A stretch of DNA of 64,000 nt, taken from contig JASBZB010000011.1 of assembly GCA_029983695.1 (NCBI GenBank), positions 46,138 through 110,137 on the forward strand, written 5' to 3'. Below the pieces are notes generated by a model. It ran no database searches. It was not told where the DNA came from and saw nothing but the letters and a program-made list of their open reading frames with translations. Both the position numbers and the translations under genes were made by a program. Positions 8,117-16,591 of the stretch are shown piece by piece (the first letter of the stretch is position 1; each line of letters begins with the position of its first letter). The DNA comes from Lutispora sp003527145 (GTDB lineage: Bacteria > Bacillota > Clostridia > Lutisporales > Lutisporaceae).

Positions 8117-10852
8117 ATGCTTAATGAAAGTAAAAGAATATTAATAATAATGCTTATAGCAATATCAGCTAAAGTTCTTGGTTTTGTCAGAGAAATAGCA
8201 ATGGCATCAGTATTTGGAGCGACCTCATATACTGATGCTTACTTAATTGCAACCACAATTCCTTTGGTTGTATTTGCAAGCATGGGGGAGTCACTAAGCA
8301 CCACTTTTATTCCTATGTATTCATATATAACGGAGAAAAGGAGCAAAGATGAAGCATTAAATTTTATGAATAATGTGCTCCATTTACTCATGCTGGTTAC
8401 AACTTCATTAAGTATATTGGGGGTTTTGTTCTCAAAATCTTTAGTCAGCATATTTGCCATGGGCTTTAAAGGAGAAACATTAGAATTAGCAGTAAGCTTC
8501 ACAAATATATTGCTGCCGGGAATAATTCTTATCGGTATAAATTATGTTTTTACAGGATTTTTACAGGCAAACAAAAATTTTTATGTGACAGCATTCATAG
8601 CATTTCCTAAAAATATTGTTATAATCTTATCTACGGTATTAAGTTATTTTTGGAATAAAAGCATATTAGCATACGGAACGTTGCTTGGAATAGCAAGCCA
8701 GTTGGTTTATCAATTATATTTTGCTTTGAAGGGTGGATATACATATAAATTTCAAAGAAAGCTCATTGATAGTGATATAAAAAATTTAGGATACTTAATT
8801 ATACCTGTTTTTTTGGGCATGACTGTGCAGCAGTTGAATGTTCTTATTGACAAGACATTAGCATCAACATTAAGCGAAGGCAGCATAGCTGCTCTTAATT
8901 TCGCCGACAAGCTGAACTCATTCGTATTTGGAATTTTTACAGCACCTTTAGTAATGGTTGTATATACTATTATATCTCAATTAGCGGCAAAAGAGGATTG
9001 GAAGGCTTTCTATGATACAATTCAAAAGTCTATAAGCTTTATGTTGCTGCTTTTGATACCTGTTTCTATAGGAGCAATGTGCCTTAGCACTCCTGTAGTT
9101 AAAGCTTTATTTCAAAGGGGCTATTTTGATGAGCGAGCTACTCACAACACCGCTATTGCTCTATTTTATTACTCTATAGGGATGACGGCATCCGGCTTTA
9201 GAATCATATTATCGAAAGCATTCTACTCTTTACAGGATACTAAAACACCGATGTTTAATGGAATTATTGCAATAATTGTAAATATATTTCTTAATTTTAT
9301 TCTGATAAAACCTCTGGGGCACGGGGGACTTGCCCTTGCTACCAGTATTTCATCTATTATAGGTGCAATATTGCTATTTAATAATCTCAAATCTAGGATG
9401 AAATGCTTCGAAGAAAGAAAGGTACTGGTTTTAATTATCAAAGCAGGCATATCCTCGCTATTCATGGCAATTGGCTTGAAAATATCATATATTTTATTTT
9501 CACAAGCATTTGGCAGCGGATTCCTTAATGAAATTATGCTTCTTTTTACTTGTATATTATTAGGCGGCTTAATATATTTATTTTCAATTGTACTTATTAG
9601 AGTAGAAGAAGCAAGGGTTTTGATTACATATCTTAAGAATAAAACCGGTGCTATGTATTTTTTAAATAATAAGTTAGACACCTTAAAAAGATATATTTGG
9701 CGTATAAAGGCATTGCATAAAAATATAGCTTATCCAAAACAACTGAAATTGCTATTGGGTGTTTCTTCACCGACGGAAGATGAAGCGTCTAAAGTTGTAT
9801 ATCATCTGATTTCTTCATTGCCTGCAGAAAAATATGATATAACATTAATTGCTGCAGGAGGCAGTGCTATAGCAGATAAAGCAAAGAAATATAATCAGAA
9901 CAGCTCTTCAAAGGTAAATATAGTGGTTATACCGTCGTTTGAGCGAGGTATTTCGGCATTGAGTAATTTAAAAACATTTTTCATTATATTAAAAACTATA
10001 TATGTTGGAAAATTTCATATTGTTCACTTCCATAGCTTCAGATTAGGAGTATTAGGATGTATAGCAGCATGGTTGCTTAAAGTACCCAAGATACTTTTTA
10101 CAGTGCATGGATGGTACATTAACGAAAGCTCTGCATATACTTTTTTTCAAAGGCTTTTAGCTAGAATTGCGACTAATATCATATGTGTTTCTAAATTTGA
10201 TCTAAACAAGGGAATTAATAAGAAATGGATAAACATAAAAAATGCATCTATAATTTATTATGGTATTGAAAAAAGCGTATTTAGAACTCCTGCATTAAGA
10301 AGAGAGTTAAAAATCAGCAAAAAAATCCCTATAATAGGCATGCTTGCTGAACTAGATGATTTTGATAGCATGGCGTACATAATGGATATATTTAATGAGC
10401 TAAAGCAGCGGGAAAGCAGGTTTAAACTCATAATAATGGTTAGCAGATCTCAAGTGTACAAATGCGAAATGCGGATAAATGAGCTTGGATTGAGTTCATA
10501 TGTTAATATCATATGCCATTGCAGAGATAAGCCAATAATGATTAACGACTTTGATATTTTTTCATATTTTTCTAACAAAGAAAAAGTGCCTATTGAAGTG
10601 ATTGAAGCAATGTTCGCACAAAAACCTATTATTGCAAATGGTATTGGTGCTTTATCAGAATTGGTCGAAGAAGGTAGGAACGGATATATTATTAAAGAAC
10701 AGGATGTAAACACAGCGGTAAAAAATATTGAGAAACTATTAAAAAGTAATCATTTAAGAAAAGTTATGGGCAATAATGGAAAGTCCATGGCATTTAGAAA
10801 ATTCAGCAAAGAAAAAATGATAAGCGAGTATGAATTGCTAATGAAAATATAA
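8117..10852 (+). CDS. MurJ/MviN-type lipid flippase fused to a GT4 glycosyltransferase
   Basis: A single 911-residue frame. Residues 1 to about 510 are a MurJ/MviN-like MOP-superfamily transporter with about 14 membrane segments, including the conserved GFVREIAMASVFGAT near the start and a DTKTP loop. Residues from about 540 are a GT-B glycosyltransferase of the GT4 type: a Rossmann-like start LLLGVSSPTEDE, the acceptor-side TVHGW, and a donor-site region PIEVIEAMFAQKP followed by SELVEEGRNGY. MurJ proteins are normally about 500-540 residues and end near the last helix. The fusion suggests that a late sugar addition on the cytoplasmic face is physically linked to flipping of the lipid-linked oligosaccharide. 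It takes the place that Wzx would hold in this locus. The linker around 515-535 is basic. No stop or obvious frameshift scar is seen. Confidence 0.85.
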   Translation: MLNESKRILIIMLIAISAKVLGFVREIAMASVFGATSYTDAYLIATTIPLVVFASMGESLSTTFIPMYSYITEKRSKDEALNFMNNVLHLLMLVTTSLSILGVLFSKSLVSIFAMGFKGETLELAVSFTNILLPGIILIGINYVFTGFLQANKNFYVTAFIAFPKNIVIILSTVLSYFWNKSILAYGTLLGIASQLVYQLYFALKGGYTYKFQRKLIDSDIKNLGYLIIPVFLGMTVQQLNVLIDKTLASTLSEGSIAALNFADKLNSFVFGIFTAPLVMVVYTIISQLAAKEDWKAFYDTIQKSISFMLLLLIPVSIGAMCLSTPVVKALFQRGYFDERATHNTAIALFYYSIGMTASGFRIILSKAFYSLQDTKTPMFNGIIAIIVNIFLNFILIKPLGHGGLALATSISSIIGAILLFNNLKSRMKCFEERKVLVLIIKAGISSLFMAIGLKISYILFSQAFGSGFLNEIMLLFTCILLGGLIYLFSIVLIRVEEARVLITYLKNKTGAMYFLNNKLDTLKRYIWRIKALHKNIAYPKQLKLLLGVSSPTEDEASKVVYHLISSLPAEKYDITLIAAGGSAIADKAKKYNQNSSSKVNIVVIPSFERGISALSNLKTFFIILKTIYVGKFHIVHFHSFRLGVLGCIAAWLLKVPKILFTVHGWYINESSAYTFFQRLLARIATNIICVSKFDLNKGINKKWINIKNASIIYYGIEKSVFRTPALRRELKISKKIPIIGMLAELDDFDSMAYIMDIFNELKQRESRFKLIIMVSRSQVYKCEMRINELGLSSYVNIICHCRDKPIMINDFDIFSYFSNKEKVPIEVIEAMFAQKPIIANGIGALSELVEEGRNGYIIKEQDVNTAVKNIEKLLKSNHLRKVMGNNGKSMAFRKFSKEKMISEYELLMKI

Positions 10853-10901
10853 TCACACTTTTACAAGAACAATATATTATGAATTAAGACAAGAGCATTA
10901 C

Positions 10902-10943
10902 AGGTACTAAAGATTGAACTTTTTAGTACCTTTTTATTATTTT
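10902..10943 (+). terminator. Intrinsic terminator inside the capsule locus
   Basis: Arms AGGTACTAAA (10902-10911) and TTTAGTACCT (10922-10931) pair perfectly over 10 bp around a 10-nt loop, followed by a T-rich run. It lies between the MurJ-GT4 gene and the sugar transferase, only about 10 bp before the latter's start. It could end the first transcript or act as an attenuator that must be read through. Confidence 0.85.
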
Positions 10944-10953
10944 AAGGAGAGCT

Positions 10954-11601
10954 ATGATGTTTATTTCTAATAAGCTAAAAAATAATGAAGCGATTGCAAT
11001 TAAAGTAAAATCCGAAAAGAAAACGTTATATTTACTGTTTAGGAGGCTGATGGATATTTCTATTGCATCCATTGGATTTTTATTTACATTTTCTTTATTA
11101 GTTATATTCGGGATATTGATAAAACTGGAGTCTGAGGGTCCGTTTATTTACAGTCAAATAAGAGCAGGGAAGAATGGTCGGCAGTTCAAAATTTATAAAC
11201 TAAGATCCATGTATATTGATGCTGAAAAGGATGGGCCTCAGTGGGCACAGAACCATGATGCCAGAGTTACCAAAATCGGCAGATGCATTAGAAAAACCAG
11301 AATAGATGAAATCCCTCAATTCATTAATATAATTAAAGGAGACATGAGCATAGTTGGGCCAAGACCTGAGAGACCATACTTTATTGACGAGTTTTGCAAA
11401 GAAATCCCGGAATATAATTACAGATTGGCAGTTAAACCAGGATTAACAGGTTGGGCTCAGGTAAATGGCGGATATGGGCTGACTCCTCAAGAAAAACTGG
11501 AGAAAGACTTATATTATATAAATAATCAATCTATTTGGCTGGATATCAAAATTATTTTAAAGACAGTAAAGATTATATTATCTGGTTATGGAGCCTGGTA
11601 A
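10954..11601 (+). CDS. Undecaprenyl-phosphate sugar-1-phosphate transferase (priming transferase)
   Basis: A 215-residue bacterial sugar transferase (polyprenyl phospho-hexose-1-phosphate transferase, WbaP/EpsL/CpsE C-terminal type). One N-terminal membrane (re-entrant) segment, about 28-50, is followed by the catalytic motifs KLRSMYIDAE, DEIPQF, IVGPRPERPYF and KPGLTGWAQVNG. It loads the first sugar-1-phosphate onto undecaprenyl phosphate at the inner membrane face, starting repeat-unit synthesis. Two ATGs are adjacent; with AAGGAG at 10944-10949 the second (10957) has the better spacing. It is preceded directly by a terminator hairpin and followed by the CpsC/CpsD/CpsB genes, so its expression may be set by read-through. 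Confidence 0.92.
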   Translation: MMFISNKLKNNEAIAIKVKSEKKTLYLLFRRLMDISIASIGFLFTFSLLVIFGILIKLESEGPFIYSQIRAGKNGRQFKIYKLRSMYIDAEKDGPQWAQNHDARVTKIGRCIRKTRIDEIPQFINIIKGDMSIVGPRPERPYFIDEFCKEIPEYNYRLAVKPGLTGWAQVNGGYGLTPQEKLEKDLYYINNQSIWLDIKIILKTVKIILSGYGAW

Positions 11602-11661
11602 AAATTCATATAAATATTATAAATACTATTCTTAGTATATTGGATAGGGGAGAAAGGGTTT

Positions 11662-12318
11662 ATGATCAAAAAACAGCCGATAGACTATATTTATATATTT
11701 AAAAATAAGCTTTGGATAATTGTATTGTCGACGGCTTCATTTCTTTTGATAAGTGGAATTTTCAGCTTTTACATCATTAAGCCTGAGTACCAAACTTTCT
11801 CAACCTTGATGATAGGGAAACCCCAAGGTTATTATGAAGGAATAGAGTATAACGATGTATTACTGAGTCAGAAATTAGTGTCAACATATAGTGAAATTGC
11901 AAAGAGCAGAACTGTATCAAATGAAGTAATAAAAAATCTGGGCTTAGATATAACATACGATGCAATAAGAAAAAAGGTAAATATTGCGCAAGTAGGAGAT
12001 ACCGGAATAATTAAGATCGAATCAAGGGATGAAAATCCGGAAGTTGCTGCTAAGCTAGCCGATGGAATAGCTGAGGTGTTCATGGAAAAAGTGGTCAAGA
12101 TTATGAATGTAGAAAACGTCCAGATAATTGATAGAGCTGAAATACCGAAAAAGAATATAAGGCCAATTCCAGTTTTGAATATGACCGCAGCCGGAATATT
12201 GGGGATAATGATTGGAGCACTAATTGTTATTTTAATTGACTACTTGGATAATACTATAAAAACACCTGAGGATATAACTAAATATATAGGGATGCCTGTT
12301 ATTGGCATGATACCATGA
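11662..12318 (+). CDS. CpsC/Wzz-type chain-length/kinase-adaptor protein (copy 2)
   Basis: A 218-residue Wzz-family protein with two membrane segments (about 18-38 and 172-192). It has the pre-helix proline-rich region IPKKNIRPIPV and a cytoplasmic tail ending GMPVIGMIP. It is followed after 27 bp by the tyrosine kinase gene, the classic CpsC-CpsD pairing in which the CpsC tail activates the kinase. It is a paralogue of the protein at 5380. A G-rich ribosome site (AGGGGAGAAAGGG) precedes the ATG. Confidence 0.9.
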   Translation: MIKKQPIDYIYIFKNKLWIIVLSTASFLLISGIFSFYIIKPEYQTFSTLMIGKPQGYYEGIEYNDVLLSQKLVSTYSEIAKSRTVSNEVIKNLGLDITYDAIRKKVNIAQVGDTGIIKIESRDENPEVAAKLADGIAEVFMEKVVKIMNVENVQIIDRAEIPKKNIRPIPVLNMTAAGILGIMIGALIVILIDYLDNTIKTPEDITKYIGMPVIGMIP

Positions 12319-12345
12319 AATACAAACAGTATTTGGGGGTAAGAA

Positions 12346-13032
12346 ATGGATAAAAAAAATATTATCACGAATATTAATCCAAAATCACGTTCGGCAGAAG
12401 CATATAGAATATTAAGAACAAATATACAGTTTGCAAACATTGACAAAACTTTAAAGAGCATAGTAATAACCAGTCCCGGGCAAGGCGATGGGAAAAGCAC
12501 TGTTATTGCCAATCTTGCCGTGGCCATAGCACGGAATAATAAAAAAGTTTTATTGATAGACGCTGATCTAAGGAAGCCTAATGTGCATACGTTTTTTCAA
12601 GTGAGTAATACAAAGGGCCTTACTAATTTATTATCAGAAGATGTAGAATATATAAGAATAATAGAAAGCACTTATGTGGAAAATTTGGACATATTATCAT
12701 CAGGTCCAATTCCACCTAATCCTTCTGAGCTTCTAGGGTCAAACAGAATAAAAATATTACTGGATGAGTTAAAGAACGTATATGATATGGTGCTTTTTGA
12801 CTCACCTCCCGCATGCTTAGTTACTGATGCTGCAGTTTTATCAACAATAGCGGATGGAGTTATCTTGGTCTGTGCAGCAGGACAAACTACAATTGAGAAT
12901 GCAAAAAATGCTAAGGCTTTACTGGATAAAGTAAATGCTAACATTATAGGAGTTGTCTTGAATAAAATGGCGACAAAAGCCGGACGTTATAATAAAGCAG
13001 ATGATTATTATTCCTATTATGAAGGTGAATAA
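12346..13032 (+). CDS. CpsD/CapB-type bacterial tyrosine kinase (BY-kinase)
   Basis: A 228-residue cytoplasmic BY-kinase with Walker A SPGQGDGKST, Walker A' LLIDADLRKP, Walker B VLFDSPP and a C-terminal tyrosine cluster (GRYNKADDYYSYYEGE) that is the autophosphorylation site. The N-terminal SAEAYRILRTNIQF is the family's oligomerisation motif. It regulates polymerisation and export of the polysaccharide through CpsC. A GGGGGTAAGAA site precedes the ATG, and the phosphatase gene begins one base after the stop. Confidence 0.94.
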   Translation: MDKKNIITNINPKSRSAEAYRILRTNIQFANIDKTLKSIVITSPGQGDGKSTVIANLAVAIARNNKKVLLIDADLRKPNVHTFFQVSNTKGLTNLLSEDVEYIRIIESTYVENLDILSSGPIPPNPSELLGSNRIKILLDELKNVYDMVLFDSPPACLVTDAAVLSTIADGVILVCAAGQTTIENAKNAKALLDKVNANIIGVVLNKMATKAGRYNKADDYYSYYEGE

Positions 13033-13033
13033 T

Positions 13034-13801
13034 ATGGTTGACATACATTGCCATATACTGCCCGGAATCGATGATGGACCTGGTAATGTTGAAGAGTCAA
13101 TTGAAATGGCTAAACGTGCTGAGAGCAACGGAACAAAGGTTATCGTTGCTACACCCCACTATATAGAAAGTGAAGGGTATAAAAGCTATCTATATAACTT
13201 GGAAATATTAAACAACTTAAAAAATAGATTATTAAACGGACAAATAAAAATTGAAATCTTACTTGGAAATGAGGTGTTTATTACACCTAATACTATTGAA
13301 CTGCTAGAAAATAATGAGATAGCCACAATAAACAGAACAAAGTATATATTGATAGAGCTACCTGTGGTTGATATACCCGGTTATATTGATCAAGTAATAT
13401 TTTCCCTAAGATTAAAGGGGATTTACCCAATATTTGCACATCCAGAGCGAAATTTAAAGATAATCAAAAATCCTAATATTCTATATGATTTTATTAAAAG
13501 AGGAGCTTTAGTCCAGCTAAATCTCTCAAGTTTAGAGAAAGGGAGCAAGGATAGCATCGGTAAAACAGCAGGTATTCTATTAGAAAATAGTATGGTACAT
13601 TTTATTGCTTCAGATGCTCACTCTAGCAGTAAATACAACTTATCATTAATACATGCCTTTAAAATTGCAGGCAGGTATACCAGCAAGAAAAATCTGGAGA
13701 AATTTCTTTATGATAATCCTTTGAAGGTAATTAATGATGAAGAACTAACTATTGATGAACCTGTTAAATATAACAGAAAGACTTTGCTTTTTTATCATTG
13801 A
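13034..13801 (+). CDS. CpsB/YwqE-type PHP protein-tyrosine phosphatase
   Basis: A 255-residue PHP-fold metallophosphatase with MVDIHCHILPGIDDGP (first metal-binding His pair), VATPHY, FAHPER and ASDAHS, the four metal-site blocks of the family. It dephosphorylates the CpsD tyrosine cluster. An in-frame ATG at 13001 lies inside cpsD, but the ATG at 13034 has GAAGGTGAA in front and starts directly with the conserved motif, so I chose it. It is the last gene of the capsule locus. No clear intrinsic terminator was seen between it and the convergent gene that ends at 13830. Confidence 0.92.
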   Translation: MVDIHCHILPGIDDGPGNVEESIEMAKRAESNGTKVIVATPHYIESEGYKSYLYNLEILNNLKNRLLNGQIKIEILLGNEVFITPNTIELLENNEIATINRTKYILIELPVVDIPGYIDQVIFSLRLKGIYPIFAHPERNLKIIKNPNILYDFIKRGALVQLNLSSLEKGSKDSIGKTAGILLENSMVHFIASDAHSSSKYNLSLIHAFKIAGRYTSKKNLEKFLYDNPLKVINDEELTIDEPVKYNRKTLLFYH

Positions 13802-13829
13802 TCCTTTATTCCATATAAATCATCAACCC

Positions 13830-14132
13830 TTATCCTAAAAATTCCGGATCAATCGTATGATCAGAGCGGATAGCCTTTTGGAGTATTGTAAATGAAACCC
13901 CTTTGGTGCCCTCATTGAAATGGCATGGGAACCTGTTTTGGCATTGCAGGCATTCTAAATATTCCTCAGAACCTATTTGCTTTCTATTATCAAACAAAAA
14001 AGGCAGAAACGCATCCTCACTTTCGCTGCCGGGAGCATCGGCATCAATACTATAGGAGTAGACGTAAGAAGCTTGGAATTTTGCAGCAAATTTATTGCCC
14101 TTGCATATGGGGCATATTATGTTATCAGTCAT
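13830..14132 (-). CDS. Small zinc-ribbon protein of unknown function
   Basis: A 100-residue protein that starts MTDNIICPICKGNKF and has a second knuckle CLQCQNRF near residues 60-67. The two CxxC pairs suggest one structural zinc. The segment between them is acidic and poorly conserved-looking. AGAGGT lies at good distance before the ATG on the minus strand, which supports a real gene despite its small size. I do not recognise a specific family. Possible roles (nucleic-acid binding or metal storage) are not resolvable. It is convergent with the capsule locus and downstream of an amidase-like gene. Confidence 0.6.
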   Translation of the reverse strand: MTDNIICPICKGNKFAAKFQASYVYSYSIDADAPGSESEDAFLPFLFDNRKQIGSEEYLECLQCQNRFPCHFNEGTKGVSFTILQKAIRSDHTIDPEFLG

Positions 14133-14199
14133 CAGTTATTACCTCTTTCAGTAAAGATTAACCATTATTATTATCCCTACTGAACGATTAAATATTCTT

Positions 14200-14236
14200 A
14201 ATAATGCTGTCCGCTTTCAAAGAGGACAGCATTATT
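14200..14236 (-). terminator. Strong hairpin between the amidase-like and zinc-ribbon genes
   Basis: A perfect 13-bp stem, AATAATGCTGTCC (14200-14212) and GGACAGCATTATT (14224-14236), with an 11-nt loop sits just after the stop of the 14255-14782 gene. There is no long T-run on either side, so termination efficiency is uncertain. Confidence 0.65.
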
Positions 14237-14254
14237 ATTTAAAACAGGATAAGA

Positions 14255-14782
14255 TCATACCCTTATTTTTAAATAGTGATATCTTTTAGCTTCCCATGAT
14301 CTGATGTAGGGTATATTCAATGCTTCATAGGTATGTTGAGATATGAGTGTGTCGATGGGTGAATAACCTGTTACTATAGTTGAGTGAAATATAACTCCAT
14401 TATCATCTTCAAAAAAAATTAAATCCCCCAGCTCAAGCATGGCTGCGCTGCCTACTTCAAGACCTTTTGCAGCATCGATATTGGAGTTATTATTCACTTT
14501 TAGGGTCCAGTATAACGAGTGAGCGACGGCCCAAGGCACCGACCACCTATCATCATTAGTATCATAGGTACCTGACTTATTATACCACCAGGCGTATTCT
14601 GTAGTATATGTCATAGGTGCACCGCCAGCCAGCAGGCACTGAGAGATAAAATTCGTGCAGTCCCCGCCCAAGGTTTCATAAATTTGAAAATACTTAAAGC
14701 CTGGGTTTGGGGATAAGGCAAAAGTTTTCGCATAATTTACCGCACGTGCTCGATTATACCTATTTTGTCTGTCTAAACCCAT
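14255..14782 (-). CDS. Amidase_6-type (NlpC/P60-like) cysteine amidase domain protein
   Basis: A 175-residue single-domain protein. RARAVNYAKTFAL, then GGDCTNFISQCLLAGG (catalytic Cys region), WSVPWAVAHSLYW and a late His (FHSTIVTGY) match the Amidase_6 domain common in Clostridia and Bacilli, often in spore or cell-wall proteins. No signal peptide is visible, so it may act in the cytoplasm or mother cell. An ATG exists at 14806, but AAGGAGGT lies directly before the ATG at 14782, which I therefore chose. The substrate is unknown; a cell-wall peptide is a family-based guess. Confidence 0.82.
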   Translation of the reverse strand: MGLDRQNRYNRARAVNYAKTFALSPNPGFKYFQIYETLGGDCTNFISQCLLAGGAPMTYTTEYAWWYNKSGTYDTNDDRWSVPWAVAHSLYWTLKVNNNSNIDAAKGLEVGSAAMLELGDLIFFEDDNGVIFHSTIVTGYSPIDTLISQHTYEALNIPYIRSWEAKRYHYLKIRV

Positions 14783-14930
14783 AGCTACCTCCTTATAGTT
14801 ATTCATATTACTATTTTATGAATGGGATTGGGATATGTTCGTTAACTGGGTGTCCTTTTTCTATAGCTTTTAGGTGAGATAAATTGTATAATAAAGCTGA
14901 ATATTCAAATAAAATTTAGGGGGATTTGCG

Positions 14931-16187
14931 ATGAAATACGATGTTGAAGCTATGAGAAAACAATTTCCTGCTATGGAAAGAAAGATAAACGGATACCCTG
15001 CCGCATATTTGGATGGGCCAGGAGGCACACAGGTACCCCAAAGGGTCATCGACAAGGTAGTAGATTATCTCACATGGCATAATTGCAATATTCACGGAGT
15101 TTTTGCCACCAGCGTTGAGACAGATAATATGCTTTTGGAAACCAGAAAAGCTTTTGCAGATTTTATTGGATGTTCTTGGGATGAGGTTTCCTTTGGTGCC
15201 AATTCTACAACAATAAATTTCAACCTTGCTTCTGCTATAGCCAGAGATCTTAAGCCCGGGGATGAAGTGATTATTACTGATATAGATCATGAGTGCAATA
15301 GAGGACCCTGGGAGATGCAGGAGGAAAGGGGTATAATAATACATAATGTCAAGGTGGATCTGGAAAAGTGTATAATTGATATGAACGACTTTAAAAGCAA
15401 GCTCAATGATAAAACCAAGGTTGCAGCGTTCAACTATGCTTCAAACGGAGTAGGGACTATCAGCGATGTGAAGACAATGGTTTCAATGGCTCATGAAGTA
15501 GGAGCACTTACTATTGTGGATGCAGTACACTATGCTCTTCACGGCCCTATAGATGTTAAAGACTTGGATACGGATTTCCTTTTCTGTTCTGCATATAAGT
15601 TCTTCGGTCCGCATATTGGGGTACTATATTCCAAAAAGGAGAAATTAGAAGGGCTAAGGACTATAAAAGTTAAAGAACAGGATGATTTTGCACCTTATAA
15701 ATTTGAGACCGGGACATTAAATCACGAAGGAATAGCAGGAGCTGCAGAAGCTATAGAGTTTATTGCTTCTATAGGCGAGACCTACGGAAGTGAATTTGAA
15801 AAAGAGTTAAAAGGCTTCATAGGCAGAAGAAGAAATGTGGTCGCCGGTATGTTGGCTCTGGAAGCTTATGAACAGCCGATAACAGAGCATTTTATAGATG
15901 GATTGGAAAGAATACCGGGAGTTAGAATTTATGGTCCTCCAAAGGGATATCCAAGAACTTCGACAGTATCCTTTACCATGAAAAACAAATCTCCGAGAGA
16001 AGTAGCCGAATATCTTTCAGACAGAGGCATATTTGTGTGGGATGGAGATTTTTATGCTTCAAAACTGGTCAGGGTTTTAGGCTTGAGAGAGAGCGGCGGG
16101 CTGGTGCGTGTAGGGCTTGCTCCATACAATACGATGGAAGAGATAGATAGAACGCTGAATGCTATCAGAGAATTAGCGGAGAAATAA
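14931..16187 (+). CDS. Class V aminotransferase, cysteine desulfurase-like (VC1184-type subfamily)
   Basis: A 418-residue PLP-dependent fold-type I enzyme. The PLP lysine is in FLFCSAYKFFGPHIG (Lys223), with VDAVHYALHG supplying the PLP-binding Asp and His. DIDHECNRGPW and AYLDGPGGTQVP are hallmarks of the cysteine desulfurase-like subfamily rather than IscS or SufS proper. The expected role is sulfur or amino-group transfer; no Fe-S scaffold gene is adjacent, so it is probably not the housekeeping desulfurase. AGGGGGATT precedes the ATG. A TATAAT at about 14911-14916 could be its -10 element, but no good -35 is seen. Confidence 0.88.
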   Translation: MKYDVEAMRKQFPAMERKINGYPAAYLDGPGGTQVPQRVIDKVVDYLTWHNCNIHGVFATSVETDNMLLETRKAFADFIGCSWDEVSFGANSTTINFNLASAIARDLKPGDEVIITDIDHECNRGPWEMQEERGIIIHNVKVDLEKCIIDMNDFKSKLNDKTKVAAFNYASNGVGTISDVKTMVSMAHEVGALTIVDAVHYALHGPIDVKDLDTDFLFCSAYKFFGPHIGVLYSKKEKLEGLRTIKVKEQDDFAPYKFETGTLNHEGIAGAAEAIEFIASIGETYGSEFEKELKGFIGRRRNVVAGMLALEAYEQPITEHFIDGLERIPGVRIYGPPKGYPRTSTVSFTMKNKSPREVAEYLSDRGIFVWDGDFYASKLVRVLGLRESGGLVRVGLAPYNTMEEIDRTLNAIRELAEK

Positions 16188-16364
16188 AATTCCGATGCAG
16201 CTTGTTTTAGTGCTAGATCTGGATAAATATACTGATAGCCTTATAAATAATAGCCTATAATACCTGCAAATTATATAAAAAAACAGGGTCTTTAGTGCTA
16301 AATAAATGTATATTTAGACATATGTCCACGAGTTGAATACAGGAATATAATTCAATTAAACAAA

Positions 16365-16452
16365 ACTTGATAAAGGCAAACCCATCGAAAGGTGGCGACG
16401 CAAAGCTATAGGGGCTACAGTGAAGATTACTAAGCCAGCCAGTTGCCGTGCT
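16365..16452 (+). ncRNA. Cyclic di-GMP-I (GEMM) riboswitch aptamer
   Basis: The conserved core is present in order: GGCAAACC, then a GAAA tetraloop closed by CCATC/GGTGG, then GACGCAAAGC, a second hairpin arm GGGGCTA...AAGCC, and the closing TTGCC (16443-16447) pairing with GGCAA (16375-16379). This is the class-I c-di-GMP aptamer. About 140 nt separate it from the next possible start codon at 16592. Confidence 0.92.
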
Positions 16453-16510
16453 AAATAATGTGGATGCGTTATTTATAAAGTCGCTATCTTATGATTGGCG
16501 GCTTTATTTA
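16452..16510 (+). promoter_or_regulatory. Riboswitch expression platform with candidate terminator
   Basis: Directly after the aptamer, TAAATAA (16452-16458) can pair with TTATTTA (16469-16475). The next hairpin, ATAAAGTCGC (16475-16484) with GCGGCTTTAT (16498-16507), forms a 10-bp stem with one G-T pair and a weak T-rich tail. The two stems share position 16475, suggesting a switchable transcription terminator. Whether c-di-GMP turns the switch on or off cannot be read directly. Confidence 0.6.
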
Positions 16511-16591
16511 GTTCAATATGCATATAATCAAGCGTTGCTGTCGGCATTATGAAAGGCATTTTTCGCCATAACGGGGAAGGGGTGAGAAGTA

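Noticed and set aside
9316..9340. GGCAC...TTGC-like string inside the MurJ-GT4 gene that looks like a sigma-54 promoter
   Set aside because: The spacing between GGCAC and TTGC is too long, the -24 lacks TTG, and it lies inside a conserved coding region.
9223..9681. A 152-codon open frame on the minus strand within the MurJ part
   Set aside because: It is fully antisense to a conserved membrane protein, has no ribosome site and no family resemblance. It is a by-product of AT-rich hydrophobic codons.
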